A DNA stretch of 64,000 nucleotides. Source: Ectothiorhodospiraceae bacterium. Lineage in GTDB: Bacteria; Pseudomonadota; Gammaproteobacteria; HK1. Positions 41,902 to 50,177 of the stretch are shown here, piece after piece. Each line of letters opens with the position of its first letter. Position 1 is the stretch's first letter. The DNA lies in contig JACKNM010000012.1 of assembly GCA_024234875.1 (NCBI GenBank), positions 1 through 64,000 on the forward strand, read 5' to 3'. Made by a program: the position numbers and the translations under genes. Below the pieces are notes generated by a model, which worked only from the letters and a program-made list of their open reading frames with translations, was not told where the DNA came from and did no database searches.

Positions 41902-42210
41902 ATGGGAATCGATGAAGCACGCAAGTTCCTCGCCGCGCTGGACGGCGACGAGGGCCTCGCCGTCGCGGCCGACGATGCCTACGTCGGTGCGCTGTGCCGA
42001 ATCGCCGAGAGCGCGGGATTTCGCTTCTCCGAGGACGATCTGCGCGCCACGCTCGATGGAGCCGGCGCGGATCTCGACGATGCGGAGCTCGAGCACGTGG
42101 TCGGCGGCGCGTCGCAGGCCATCACATTCTGGTCGGGATCCGCAGGCGCGCTGTCGCGGCCGGGGGTCACCCGATTCGGGAGCTTCTCCAAGGTCGGGTT
42201 CTCGCGCTAG
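41902..42210 (+). CDS. Nif11-leader precursor peptide 2
   Basis: The 102-residue product has a leader of exactly the same length as peptide 1 (69 residues, MGIDEARKFLAALDGDEGLAVAADDAYV ... LEHVVGG). It has a shorter 33-residue core that ends GVTRFGSFSKVGFSR. Eleven of the last 15 residues match peptide 1, while the rest of the core does not. The core has no cysteine; the only cysteine (C32) is in the leader. AGGAGG lies upstream of ATG 41902. It is 63 bases downstream of peptide 1, so the pair are co-expressed tandem paralogues. Confidence 0.88.
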   Translation: MGIDEARKFLAALDGDEGLAVAADDAYVGALCRIAESAGFRFSEDDLRATLDGAGADLDDAELEHVVGGASQAITFWSGSAGALSRPGVTRFGSFSKVGFSR

Positions 42211-42264
42211 CCCGGCCCGCATGCGGGTTCGCCGGGAGACTCGGCCTCGAGTGACGCCACGCTC

Positions 42265-43056
42265 GTGCTGAGAGGTTTTCGTCGCTTGCTCGGCCGCGGG
42301 CGAGCCCTCGCCGCATCGCGCGGCGCCGGGGGCGCGGCCGAGGTCGGTTGGTTGATCGACGCGCCCGCCGCGACTTTCGTATATGGCGCGCCCGAGGCGC
42401 TGTCGATCCCTGGCGACACCGAGGGAAGCGCCAAGTCGGTGCGTCAGTGCCCGGCGGTGCTCGCCCACCGGGCCGGCCTGTTCCAGGTGACCTGCCCGAT
42501 CGATCTCCACTTGCGGCTGCGCAATCTGCGCACCTCCAAGCCCTTGCTCGTCAATGCGGCCGGCAACCAGTCCACCGTGGCGGCCAAGGTGCTCGATCAG
42601 ATGGTCACCCTGATGCCGCGCGACCGCTGGCTCGACGCGGAGCGGCCGGTCCTTCAGATCGGCGCGCCCTGGCGCTTCGTCACCGACGACGAGGTCTGGC
42701 TGAGCCAGCTCCCGCCCTTCTACCACTACCGCAAGGAGCCTCTTCCCGGTCTGCTCATCGGCGGGCGCTTTCCGATCCGGCTGTGGCCGCGCAGCCTCAT
42801 GTGGGCGTTCGAGTGGCACGAGCCCGAGCGTGACCTGGTGCTGAGGCGCGGCGAGCCGTGGTTCTACGTCGCCTTCGAGACCCGGCAGCCGCATCGCCGC
42901 GTCCGCCTGGTGGAGGCCCGGATGACCGACGAGCTACGCGAGTACTGCAACGGCCTCGACGGCGTCGCGAGCTACGTCGGCCAGACCTTCGGTCTGCTCA
43001 AGACCGCGGCGGAGCGGCGGCCCACGCAATTGCTCCACCGGAAGGCGCGGTCCTGA
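42265..43056 (+). CDS. unknown protein of the peptide cluster
   Basis: The 263-residue protein is not recognised. No signal peptide or membrane helix is seen. Distinctive stretches are VGWLIDAPAATFVYGAPEALSIPGDTEG, LFQVTCPIDLHLRLRNLRTSKP, FYHYRKEPLPGLLIGGRFPIRLWPRSLMWAFEWHEPERDLVLRRGEPWFYVAFET and LREYCNGLDGVASYVGQTFGLLKTA. Conserved-looking Trp, His and Tyr residues suggest a globular enzyme or binding protein. GTG 42265 is the only early start in frame. It follows the two Nif11 peptides by 54 bases and precedes the sulfotransferase, so a role in peptide modification is inferred from position only. Confidence 0.7.
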   Translation: MLRGFRRLLGRGRALAASRGAGGAAEVGWLIDAPAATFVYGAPEALSIPGDTEGSAKSVRQCPAVLAHRAGLFQVTCPIDLHLRLRNLRTSKPLLVNAAGNQSTVAAKVLDQMVTLMPRDRWLDAERPVLQIGAPWRFVTDDEVWLSQLPPFYHYRKEPLPGLLIGGRFPIRLWPRSLMWAFEWHEPERDLVLRRGEPWFYVAFETRQPHRRVRLVEARMTDELREYCNGLDGVASYVGQTFGLLKTAAERRPTQLLHRKARS

Positions 43057-43115
43057 GCGCGCCACCCGCCAGCGCGCCGCAGCCACGCCCGGGCAGCGCG
43101 CTGCACGCCCCGAGA

Positions 43116-44816
43116 ATGCGACGTGCACGCGCCCTGATCGCGCTCGCGTCGGAGCACCAGGAGCGCGGCGACCTCGATGGCGCGTGCGAGGCGTTGCTGC
43201 ACGCGCTGCATCTCGCGCCGCGGCACACGGGGGTGCTGCACGAGCTGGCGCGGTTGCATCATCTGCGCGGGGACGACGCGCAGGCGGCCCTGCTGATGGC
43301 GCGGCTGGTGGCGTTGGTGCCCGACGATCCCACGTTGCACAACGATCTCGGGAACCTGCGCCTGGCGGTGGGCGACCTCCCCGCGGCGCTCGCGGCCTAC
43401 GAGCGCGCGCTCGTCCTCGCGCCCGATCGCGTCGACACGCTCTACAACATGGCCATCGCCATGGTTCGCGCGGGCCGGCCGACGCGGGCGCGCGAGCTGC
43501 TCGAGCGCGCCATCGAGCTCTCGCCGACGGATCCCGCGGTGTGGACCGAGCTCGGCAAGGTGCGCATCCATCTCCACGACACACAGTCCGCGCTGGGTGC
43601 CTTTCAGCGTGCGCTCGCGCTCGATTCGGGCAGTGCCGACGCCTGCTGCGGGCTCGCCACGGTGGCGATGACCCGTGGTGACGGCGATGCGGCACGCCGC
43701 TGGCTGCGCGAGGCGCTGGCTCGCGATGCCGGGCATGCCATCGCCTGGCACCACCTGGCCCGAGCCGGCGACAGGCCGAGCTCCGGCGACGACGTGGCCC
43801 GGGTGGAGGCGGCGCTCGCCGGCCAGTCGGACCCGGATCTCGCGTCGAGCCTCGAGTTCGCGCTGGCCAAGATGCACGACGACCTCGGTGATGCGGAGCG
43901 CGCTTTTCGACATCTGCGGGCGGGCAACCAGCAGGTGCGCGCCCGCGAGCACCTCGATCGCGTCGAGCTCGAGGAACGGGTCGAGCGAATCGTCGAGACC
44001 TTCACCCCGGGCTACTTCTCGGCGCGGGAGGGGCTCGGCAGCGAGGCGACCGAGCCGGTGCTCGTCGCCGGAGCGCCGCGCAGCGGCACCACCCTGGTCG
44101 AGCAGATCATCGCCAGTCACCCGCGGTGCGCGGGGCTCGGCGAGAGCGCGCGGCTCGACGCGCTGATCGCGCGGGCGCCCGGGACGCGCTCACGTCGTGA
44201 CGTCGCCGAGCTCGGGGTGCAGCTCGACGCCGTCGGCCTGAGCGCGATGGCGCGCGACTATCTCGATTTCGCACGCGCGCGGTGCCCGAGCGCGACGCGA
44301 ATCGCCGACAAGACGCCGTCGATCGTGTTCCAGCTCGGCCTGCTCGCGGTGCTGTTTCCGCGTGCCACACTCGTCCACTGCGCGCGCGACCCGCTCGATA
44401 CGGGGCTCTCCATCTATTTCCAGCGCTTCGCCGACGGCACCCTTCCCTGGGCGTACGACCTCGAGGACATCGGCGTCGTGCTGCGCGCCGTGAGACGCCT
44501 GATGGCGCACTGGCATCGCGTGTTGCCCGGGCGGATCCACACCGTCCAGTACGAGGCCCTGATCCGAGATCAGGAGCCGGTGAGTCGCCGGCTCATCGCG
44601 CACTGTGGGCTCGACTGGGACCAGCGCTGCCTCGCTTTCCACACCACTCGTCGCGAGGTCCACACCGCGAGCGCGTGGCAGGTCCGCCGGCCGATCTACG
44701 CGACCTCGGTCGGACGTGCGCGGGCGTATCGCCAGTATCTCGGTCCACTCGAGGCGGCGCTGCGCGGCGACGATTCGCCGCTGGACCTGGCCGAGCCCCC
44801 GCCCGATCCGGCGTAA
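43116..44816 (+). CDS. TPR-containing sulfotransferase
   Basis: The product of about 566 residues has N-terminal tetratricopeptide repeats (HEL-RLHHLRGDDAQAALLMARLVALVPDDPTLHNDLGNLRLAVGDLPAALAAYERALVLAPD, and more to about residue 230). A sulfotransferase domain follows, with the PAPS 5'-phosphosulfate loop VLVAGAPRSGTTLVEQIIASHP and the 3'-phosphate region LVHCARDPLDTGLSIYFQRF. It should transfer sulfate from PAPS to a hydroxyl; the TPRs likely bind a peptide or protein. ATG 43116 is the first clear start; the open frame extends upstream over the previous gene. The fusion is common, but its place next to Nif11 peptides is notable. Confidence 0.88.
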   Translation: MRRARALIALASEHQERGDLDGACEALLHALHLAPRHTGVLHELARLHHLRGDDAQAALLMARLVALVPDDPTLHNDLGNLRLAVGDLPAALAAYERALVLAPDRVDTLYNMAIAMVRAGRPTRARELLERAIELSPTDPAVWTELGKVRIHLHDTQSALGAFQRALALDSGSADACCGLATVAMTRGDGDAARRWLREALARDAGHAIAWHHLARAGDRPSSGDDVARVEAALAGQSDPDLASSLEFALAKMHDDLGDAERAFRHLRAGNQQVRAREHLDRVELEERVERIVETFTPGYFSAREGLGSEATEPVLVAGAPRSGTTLVEQIIASHPRCAGLGESARLDALIARAPGTRSRRDVAELGVQLDAVGLSAMARDYLDFARARCPSATRIADKTPSIVFQLGLLAVLFPRATLVHCARDPLDTGLSIYFQRFADGTLPWAYDLEDIGVVLRAVRRLMAHWHRVLPGRIHTVQYEALIRDQEPVSRRLIAHCGLDWDQRCLAFHTTRREVHTASAWQVRRPIYATSVGRARAYRQYLGPLEAALRGDDSPLDLAEPPPDPA

Positions 44817-44857
44817 CCGCTGCCATTCGGCAGGCCCGGCCGAGGGCTCCGCGAGAT

Positions 44858-44875
44858 GCCAGGCCGCGCCCTGGC
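44858..44875. terminator. small hairpin between convergent genes
   Basis: GCCAGG-CCGCGC-CCTGGC gives a 6-bp stem between the sulfotransferase end and the amidase end. No T-run is visible, so it is a weak terminator candidate. Confidence 0.25.
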
Positions 44876-46311
44876 TACGGGTTGGGTAGCGACGGCTTGC
44901 GGCCGAGCCATGGTCTCGCCGTCTCCAGCTGCGCACCGAGGCGGAGCAGCGTCGCCTCGTCGCCGTAGCGCGCGACCAGCTGCACCGCCAGCGGCAGGCC
45001 GTTCTCGCTCTGCCCGAGCGGCAGCATCATCGCGGGCTGGCCGGTGAGGTTGAACCAGACGGTGAACGGCGAGAATCGGAACACGCGCTGCCAGTACTCG
45101 TCGACGTCGTCCATCATCATGTCGAGCCACCCGAGCTTCACCGCCGGCGAGGCGAGACCCGGTGTCAACAACACGTCCCAGCGCGCGTGAAAGGCGGCCA
45201 TCTGGCGGCCGAGCCGATGCGCGGTCTGTGTCGCGCGCACGTAGTCGGCGGCGCTGATCCGCTCGCCGAGCTTCGCCGTCAGCCAGGTGATGCGCTCGAC
45301 CTCGTCCTCTCGTGGTGGGCGCCCGGCGGTCGGATGTGTCGAGAGATTGACCACGGTATTCGCCGCGGCCAGCGTGATGAAGGTCGGCACGATGTCCGCG
45401 CCGTCGACCTCGGGGTCACATTCCTCGACCTGATGGCCGAGATCGGCACAGAGCTCGGCCGTCTGCTCGAGTAGCCGCAGGCACTGCGGGTCGATCGGCG
45501 CACCGTTGGGGGCCTTGCTGGTCCAGGCGACCCGCAATCTGCCGGTGTCGGCGCCGACCTCGTCGAGGAACGGGCCCGCCGGCACGGGTGCGACGTAGGG
45601 GTCGCCCGGCCCCGCGCCCCGGGTCGCGTCCAGCAACGCCGCGGTGTCGCGCACGGTGAGGGTCACGGCGTGCTCGACCGAGCATCCCCCCAGCCCCTCG
45701 CCGCTCACCGGCGCCGACGTGTTCCTGGCGCGGGTCGGCTTCAGGCCGACCAGTCCGCAGCAGGCGGCGGGCGCACGAATCGAGCCGAAACCGTCCGAGG
45801 CGTGCGCCATCGGCAGGATGCGCGCGCCGACCGCCGCCGCCGCGCCGCCGCTCGACCCGCCCGAGATGTGCTCGGGGTTCCACGGGTTGCGCGTCGGCCC
45901 GTGCAGCCGCGGCTCGCAGGTGAGCGACAGGCCGAGCTCGCAGGTATTGGTCCGACCGAAGATCACCAGGCCGGCGCGCTCGAGGCGCTTGACGTGCTCG
46001 CTGTCGATGGTCGCGGGCGGCGTGTCGGCGAAGAACTGCGAGCCGCGCGTCATCCTGACGCCGGCGATCGATGCGGTGAGGTCCTTCATCAGGTAGGGCA
46101 CGCCGCGAAACGGCCCATCGGGAAGGCCATCGGCGATGGCTTGCCTGCCGCGGTCGTAGAGGGTCATGGTCACGGCGTTGATGGTGGGGTTGCGTGCGTC
46201 GATGCGCCGGATCGCCGCCTCCAGCAACTCCTCGGCCGTGACTTCCTTGCGTCGCACCAGGTCGGCGAGACCCAGCGCGTCGAAGCTCTCGTACTCGGTG
46301 AAATCGCTCAT
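44875..46311 (-). CDS. amidase-signature family hydrolase
   Basis: The 478-residue protein has the Ser-cis-Ser-Lys amidase triad: K76 in GVPYLMKDL, the cis-serine in ISGGSSGGAAAAVGA (about S153) and the nucleophile in DGFGSIRAPA (about S177). It hydrolyses an amide to acid and ammonia in the cytoplasm. It could consume amides made by the nitrile hydratase 43 kb away, but no operon link exists. ATG 46311 follows GGAGAGGGTGAG. It shares direction with the gamma-glutamyltransferase-like and P1 peptidase genes upstream, forming a hydrolase block. Confidence 0.93.
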   Translation of the reverse strand: MSDFTEYESFDALGLADLVRRKEVTAEELLEAAIRRIDARNPTINAVTMTLYDRGRQAIADGLPDGPFRGVPYLMKDLTASIAGVRMTRGSQFFADTPPATIDSEHVKRLERAGLVIFGRTNTCELGLSLTCEPRLHGPTRNPWNPEHISGGSSGGAAAAVGARILPMAHASDGFGSIRAPAACCGLVGLKPTRARNTSAPVSGEGLGGCSVEHAVTLTVRDTAALLDATRGAGPGDPYVAPVPAGPFLDEVGADTGRLRVAWTSKAPNGAPIDPQCLRLLEQTAELCADLGHQVEECDPEVDGADIVPTFITLAAANTVVNLSTHPTAGRPPREDEVERITWLTAKLGERISAADYVRATQTAHRLGRQMAAFHARWDVLLTPGLASPAVKLGWLDMMMDDVDEYWQRVFRFSPFTVWFNLTGQPAMMLPLGQSENGLPLAVQLVARYGDEATLLRLGAQLETARPWLGRKPSLPNP

Positions 46312-46378
46312 CACTCACCCTCTCCGATTCGATCCAGCACCGGCCGCGCGGCGCGCGGCTTCCCGAGCGGCGCCCGGG

Positions 46379-47992
46379 TTACAGGGTCTGTGCGACTCCG
46401 CCGCCGCCGCGAGGGTCGGCGCCGCCGCGCCAGCGCGCGTCTCGTGCATCGTCGATCGCGATGCAATGCGCGCGGGACATGTAGGGGTCGTAGCTGACCG
46501 GGCTGCGGCGCACGGTGTGGCCCAGGCCCTCCAGACCGCGCTTCACCGCGTCCGGCATCCGCGCCTCGGCGTGCACCGCGCGCCCCTCGCAGTGGATGCG
46601 TGTCGCGGCCACCGCCTCGGCCGGTGACATCCCGAAGTCGACCACGTTGAGGATGGTCTGCAGCACCGAGCTGATGATCACGCTGCCGCCGGGGGCGCCC
46701 ACGACCAGCCACGGCCGGCCGTCGCGGTGGACGATGGTCGGCACCATGCCAGTGGTCCGTGCCTTGCCCGGGGCCATCGAGTTGGCACGCCCCGGGAGCG
46801 GGTCGAACAGCTTCATCGAGTTGTTCCACACGAAGCCGAGGCCGGGGGTCACCACGCCGGCACCGGTGCCGAGGGTGTGCGTCAGGGAGACCACGTTTCC
46901 GTCCGCGTCGCACACGCACACGTGGGTGGTGCACGACGGCGGTGCCGGCGGCGGGACGTCGAACGGCGTGCGCGCGGCGATGCGCTCCGCCCACTCGGCC
47001 GCGCGCGCCTTCGAGGTGAGCAGGTCGACCGGGACCTCGACGAACTCGGGGTCGGCGAGCCAGCGCTCACGGTCGGCGTGCGCGGCGGCCATCGCGCGAG
47101 CGACGAGGTCGAGGTGCTCCGGCGAGCCGTGGGACAGCGCCGAGAGATCGAAGTGCTCGAGGATGTGCAGCATCTGCACCAGCGACGCGCCGCTGCCTGG
47201 CGGCGGGTTGGAGGTGATCTCGAGTCCGCGGTAGCTGCCGCGCACCGGGGCCGGCTCGCGGACGCGGTAGTCCGCGAGATCCCCGGCGGTGACGTAGGCG
47301 CCGTTGCGGTCGAAGTCGGCGGCGACCCGCGCGGCGATCGCGCCGCGATAGAAGGCGTCGACACCGCCCTCGGCCAGCGCCTCGAAGGTCGCGGCGAGAT
47401 CGGGGTTGCGATGGACCTCGCCCACCCGGTAGAGCCGCCCCTCGGGGTGCAGGAAGATGCGCGCGCAGGCCTCGGTCGCGCGCACGCGGCGCAGCCCGTC
47501 GGCGACGCCCGGCATCGGTGGCCGCTCGAGGAAGTCGGCCACGAAGGGCGTCGTCTCCAGTCCCTCGCGGGCCATGTGGATCGCCGGCTCGAGCAGGGCA
47601 TCCCAGGGCAGGGTGGCGAGTCGCCGGTGGACCTCCCACAGCCCGGCCACCGTGCCCGGGGTCATGATCGCGCGGTAGCCGATGTCGCTGCGCAGATCGT
47701 CGAACAGCGTGTAGCCGGAGATCTCGGTGCGACCGCGGACGTCGGCGGCCCACATGTCGGCGGTCACCTTCGAGCCGGCTCGGGTGTGGAAGTCGATCAT
47801 CGCGGTCTCACCGCCTTGCGCACGGTGGTACTGCAGCGTGCCCATGCCGCCGAGCCCGCACATGAACGGGTCGGCGACCATCTGCGCGAAGGCGGTGGCG
47901 ATGGCGGCGTCGAAGGCATTGCCACCGGTGGCGAGGACGGCGACGCCGGCATCGGCGGCGCGTGGCTGGGGACAGACGACGATGCCTCTCAC
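46379..47992 (-). CDS. gamma-glutamyltransferase-family protein
   Basis: The 537-residue protein has the Ntn-hydrolase nucleophile motif CTTHVCVCDADGNVVSLTHTLGTGAG, with T355 as expected autocleavage residue and new N-terminus of the small subunit. SNPPPGSGASLVQML and GAPGGSVIISSVLQTILNVVDFGM are family signatures. No signal peptide is evident, so it is probably cytoplasmic, unlike classical periplasmic GGT. Some members of this family are acylases or hydrolyse gamma-glutamyl compounds in catabolism. The GTG start at 47992 has AGGGAG seven bases upstream. It follows the P1 peptidase gene by 34 bases. Confidence 0.9.
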   Translation of the reverse strand: MRGIVVCPQPRAADAGVAVLATGGNAFDAAIATAFAQMVADPFMCGLGGMGTLQYHRAQGGETAMIDFHTRAGSKVTADMWAADVRGRTEISGYTLFDDLRSDIGYRAIMTPGTVAGLWEVHRRLATLPWDALLEPAIHMAREGLETTPFVADFLERPPMPGVADGLRRVRATEACARIFLHPEGRLYRVGEVHRNPDLAATFEALAEGGVDAFYRGAIAARVAADFDRNGAYVTAGDLADYRVREPAPVRGSYRGLEITSNPPPGSGASLVQMLHILEHFDLSALSHGSPEHLDLVARAMAAAHADRERWLADPEFVEVPVDLLTSKARAAEWAERIAARTPFDVPPPAPPSCTTHVCVCDADGNVVSLTHTLGTGAGVVTPGLGFVWNNSMKLFDPLPGRANSMAPGKARTTGMVPTIVHRDGRPWLVVGAPGGSVIISSVLQTILNVVDFGMSPAEAVAATRIHCEGRAVHAEARMPDAVKRGLEGLGHTVRRSPVSYDPYMSRAHCIAIDDARDARWRGGADPRGGGGVAQTL

Positions 47993-48026
47993 GTCGGGCT
48001 CCCTGCTGGTGTGGTCGATGTCGCGC

Positions 48027-49085
48027 TCACGTCGAGTCCGGTGCCGGCCGGCGCCGGACCAGATCGCGCACCCGCTGCGGGTCGATGGCCTCGACGCGGG
48101 CCGGGCGCGCCCGTGTGGTGCTCCAGCCGTCGACGGTGTGGGCCTGGAGTAGGGAGTTCCACACCGCCTCCTCGGTGGCGTCGGCCGCCGCCTCGAAGAG
48201 CCCGCCGAGCGCGTCGCCGAAGGCGTAGTCGGCGGTGCGCCCGCGCGCTCCGCCACGGCGCACGCCCGGATGGGTGGAGAACGCGATCGCGTAGTCGCCG
48301 GAGCCGTTGGCGAAGGTGGAGCCGGTCCGCGCGATGCCGGCGAAGGCGCGAAGCGCGAGCCGCTCCAGCCCGCGCGGGTCGATGGCGGCGTCGGTCGCGA
48401 TCACGATCATCACCGAGCCGTCGGCATCGCGAGTCGGCGTCGCGCCCGGCACGCCGTGCCCGTGCAACGTGAGTCGACCGCCGTAGTTCGACTGCACCAG
48501 GACGCCGAGGCGGTGGTCGACCCCGCCGACCGCCACCCGGCGCGAGCTGGTGCCGATGCCACCCTTGTAGCCGAAGGCCACGGTCCCGGTACCGGCCCCG
48601 ACCACCCCTTCGGCCACCGCACCGTCCGCTGCCGAGGCGATCGCCGCCAGGGCGTGGTCGGCGGTCACGCGGATGTCGCGGATGTCGTTCAGCCGTCCGT
48701 CGTTGGTCTCGCCGACGACCGCGTTCACCGAGCCCACGCGCTCGTTTCCGGGAAGATCCAGCACGTGGCGGATCGCGCCCTCCATCGCGCGGCCCACCGC
48801 CAGCGTGTTGGTGAGCAGGACGGCGGTCTCGATCTCGCCCAACTCGCGGAGCTGGGTCGCGCCGGCCAGCTTGCCGTAGCCGTTCATCACCGCGAGTCCG
48901 GCCGGGACCTTCTCGCGGAACGGGTTGCCGCCGTGCGGGACGATGGCGGTGACACCGGTGCGGATACGCTCGCCCTCCAGCAGGGTGAGGTGACCGACCG
49001 CGACGCCGGGCACGTCGGTGATGGCGTTGTGCGGCCCGGGCTCGGTGGGGCCGAAGACGAGCCCGAGCTCACGCGCGCGGGGCAT
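48027..49085 (-). CDS. P1-family peptidase (DmpA-like aminopeptidase)
   Basis: The 352-residue protein matches the DmpA/BapA family: NAITDVPGVAVGHLTLLEG near the N-terminus, VVGETNDGRLNDI, and VGAGTGTVAFGYKGGIGTSSRRV carrying the autoprocessing serine (about residue 180). These Ntn-type enzymes self-cleave before the serine to form alpha and beta chains and remove N-terminal residues from D/L- or beta-amino acid amides and peptides. It is encoded upstream of the gamma-glutamyltransferase-like gene on the same strand. The intergenic space to the divergent DMT transporter at 49248 should carry the promoter. Confidence 0.9.
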   Translation of the reverse strand: MPRARELGLVFGPTEPGPHNAITDVPGVAVGHLTLLEGERIRTGVTAIVPHGGNPFREKVPAGLAVMNGYGKLAGATQLRELGEIETAVLLTNTLAVGRAMEGAIRHVLDLPGNERVGSVNAVVGETNDGRLNDIRDIRVTADHALAAIASAADGAVAEGVVGAGTGTVAFGYKGGIGTSSRRVAVGGVDHRLGVLVQSNYGGRLTLHGHGVPGATPTRDADGSVMIVIATDAAIDPRGLERLALRAFAGIARTGSTFANGSGDYAIAFSTHPGVRRGGARGRTADYAFGDALGGLFEAAADATEEAVWNSLLQAHTVDGWSTTRARPARVEAIDPQRVRDLVRRRPAPDST

Positions 49086-49247
49086 CGGCGGGCCTCCGGG
49101 GGGCGAGTGGGCACGGTGACATGGCGCGAAGGGTGCGCCGGCGCGGTGGCTCGTTGCAAGCCGGCCGGCGTTGCTGCGCGGCCGCGAAGGGCGGAGGATC
49201 GGCCGTCATCCATGCCGGGCTGGCCGGCGGTTCGGGAGCTTGGCGCG

Positions 49248-50177
49248 ATGGGCGACGGTGGGCGCGAGGACGGCACGGCGACCATCGCGCGTGCGGGCCG
49301 GCCGCTCGCGGGTATCGCCTGCCTGATCGCCGGATCATTCGTCCTCACGCTGACCGATGCCGCTGCCAAGTGGCTCACCGCGCGCTATCCAACCGGTGAG
49401 ATCGTCTCGCTGCGCGCGGCGGTGGTGATCGTGATCATGGTCGTGGTGGTGGCGGCGCGGCGGCGGCTGCCGATGCTGCGGATCCACGACCTGCGCGGTC
49501 AGGTCGCGCGCGGCCTGCTCGCCTGCGCGTCCACGATGCTCTACATCGCCGCGCTGGGGACGCTCCCGCTCGCCGATGCCATCGCGCTCGCCTTCGTCTC
49601 GCCGATGTTCATCACCGCGCTGGCCGGCCCGATGCTGGGCGAGCCGGTGGGGTGGCGGCGCTGGAGCGCGGTGGTGGTCGGGTTCCTCGGCGTGCTGCTG
49701 GTGCTCCGGCCGGGGAGCACTGCCTTCCAGGCGGCGGCGCTGTTCACCATCGCCTCGTCGCTGTGTGGCGCGATGCGCGACGTGACCACACGTCGGATCA
49801 GCCGCACCGAGACCTCGCTCGCCATCCTGTTCATGAGCAACGTCGCGATGCTGGTCGGAGGGATGACCAGCCTGGTCCAGGGTTGGGTGATGCCGACGCT
49901 GCTCGATGCCGCGGTGCTCGCCGGCTCGGCGGTGCTCATCGGCACCGGGCACTATCTGCACATCGAGGCGTTCCGGCTCGCCGAGGCCGCGGTGGTGGCG
50001 CCGTTCAAGTACATGTCGCTGTTGTGGGCGACGCTGTTCGGCTGGCTCTTCTTCGGCCACTTCCCCGACCACGGGGTGTGGGCCGGCGCGAGTGTCATCA
50101 TCGCCAGTGGGCTCTACATCGCGCATCGCGAGCGCCGCCGCGCGGTGGCCAGGCTACCGGCGGAGCGGCGTCGATGA
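49248..50177 (+). CDS. EamA/DMT-family transporter, tandem copy 1
   Basis: The 309-residue inner-membrane protein has about ten helices, with EamA repeats such as FVLTLTDAAAKWLTARYPTGEIVSLRAAVV and AALGTLPLADAIALAFVSPMFITALAGPMLGEPVGWRRWSAVVVGFLGVLLVLRPG. It resembles RhaT/S-adenosylmethionine-type or riboflavin-type DMT carriers; the substrate is unknown. ATG 49248 has GGAG about 11 bases upstream. It overlaps the next transporter gene by four bases, and the pair may work as a heterodimer. They are divergent from the peptidase block and may move its substrates or products. Confidence 0.9.
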   Translation: MGDGGREDGTATIARAGRPLAGIACLIAGSFVLTLTDAAAKWLTARYPTGEIVSLRAAVVIVIMVVVVAARRRLPMLRIHDLRGQVARGLLACASTMLYIAALGTLPLADAIALAFVSPMFITALAGPMLGEPVGWRRWSAVVVGFLGVLLVLRPGSTAFQAAALFTIASSLCGAMRDVTTRRISRTETSLAILFMSNVAMLVGGMTSLVQGWVMPTLLDAAVLAGSAVLIGTGHYLHIEAFRLAEAAVVAPFKYMSLLWATLFGWLFFGHFPDHGVWAGASVIIASGLYIAHRERRRAVARLPAERRR

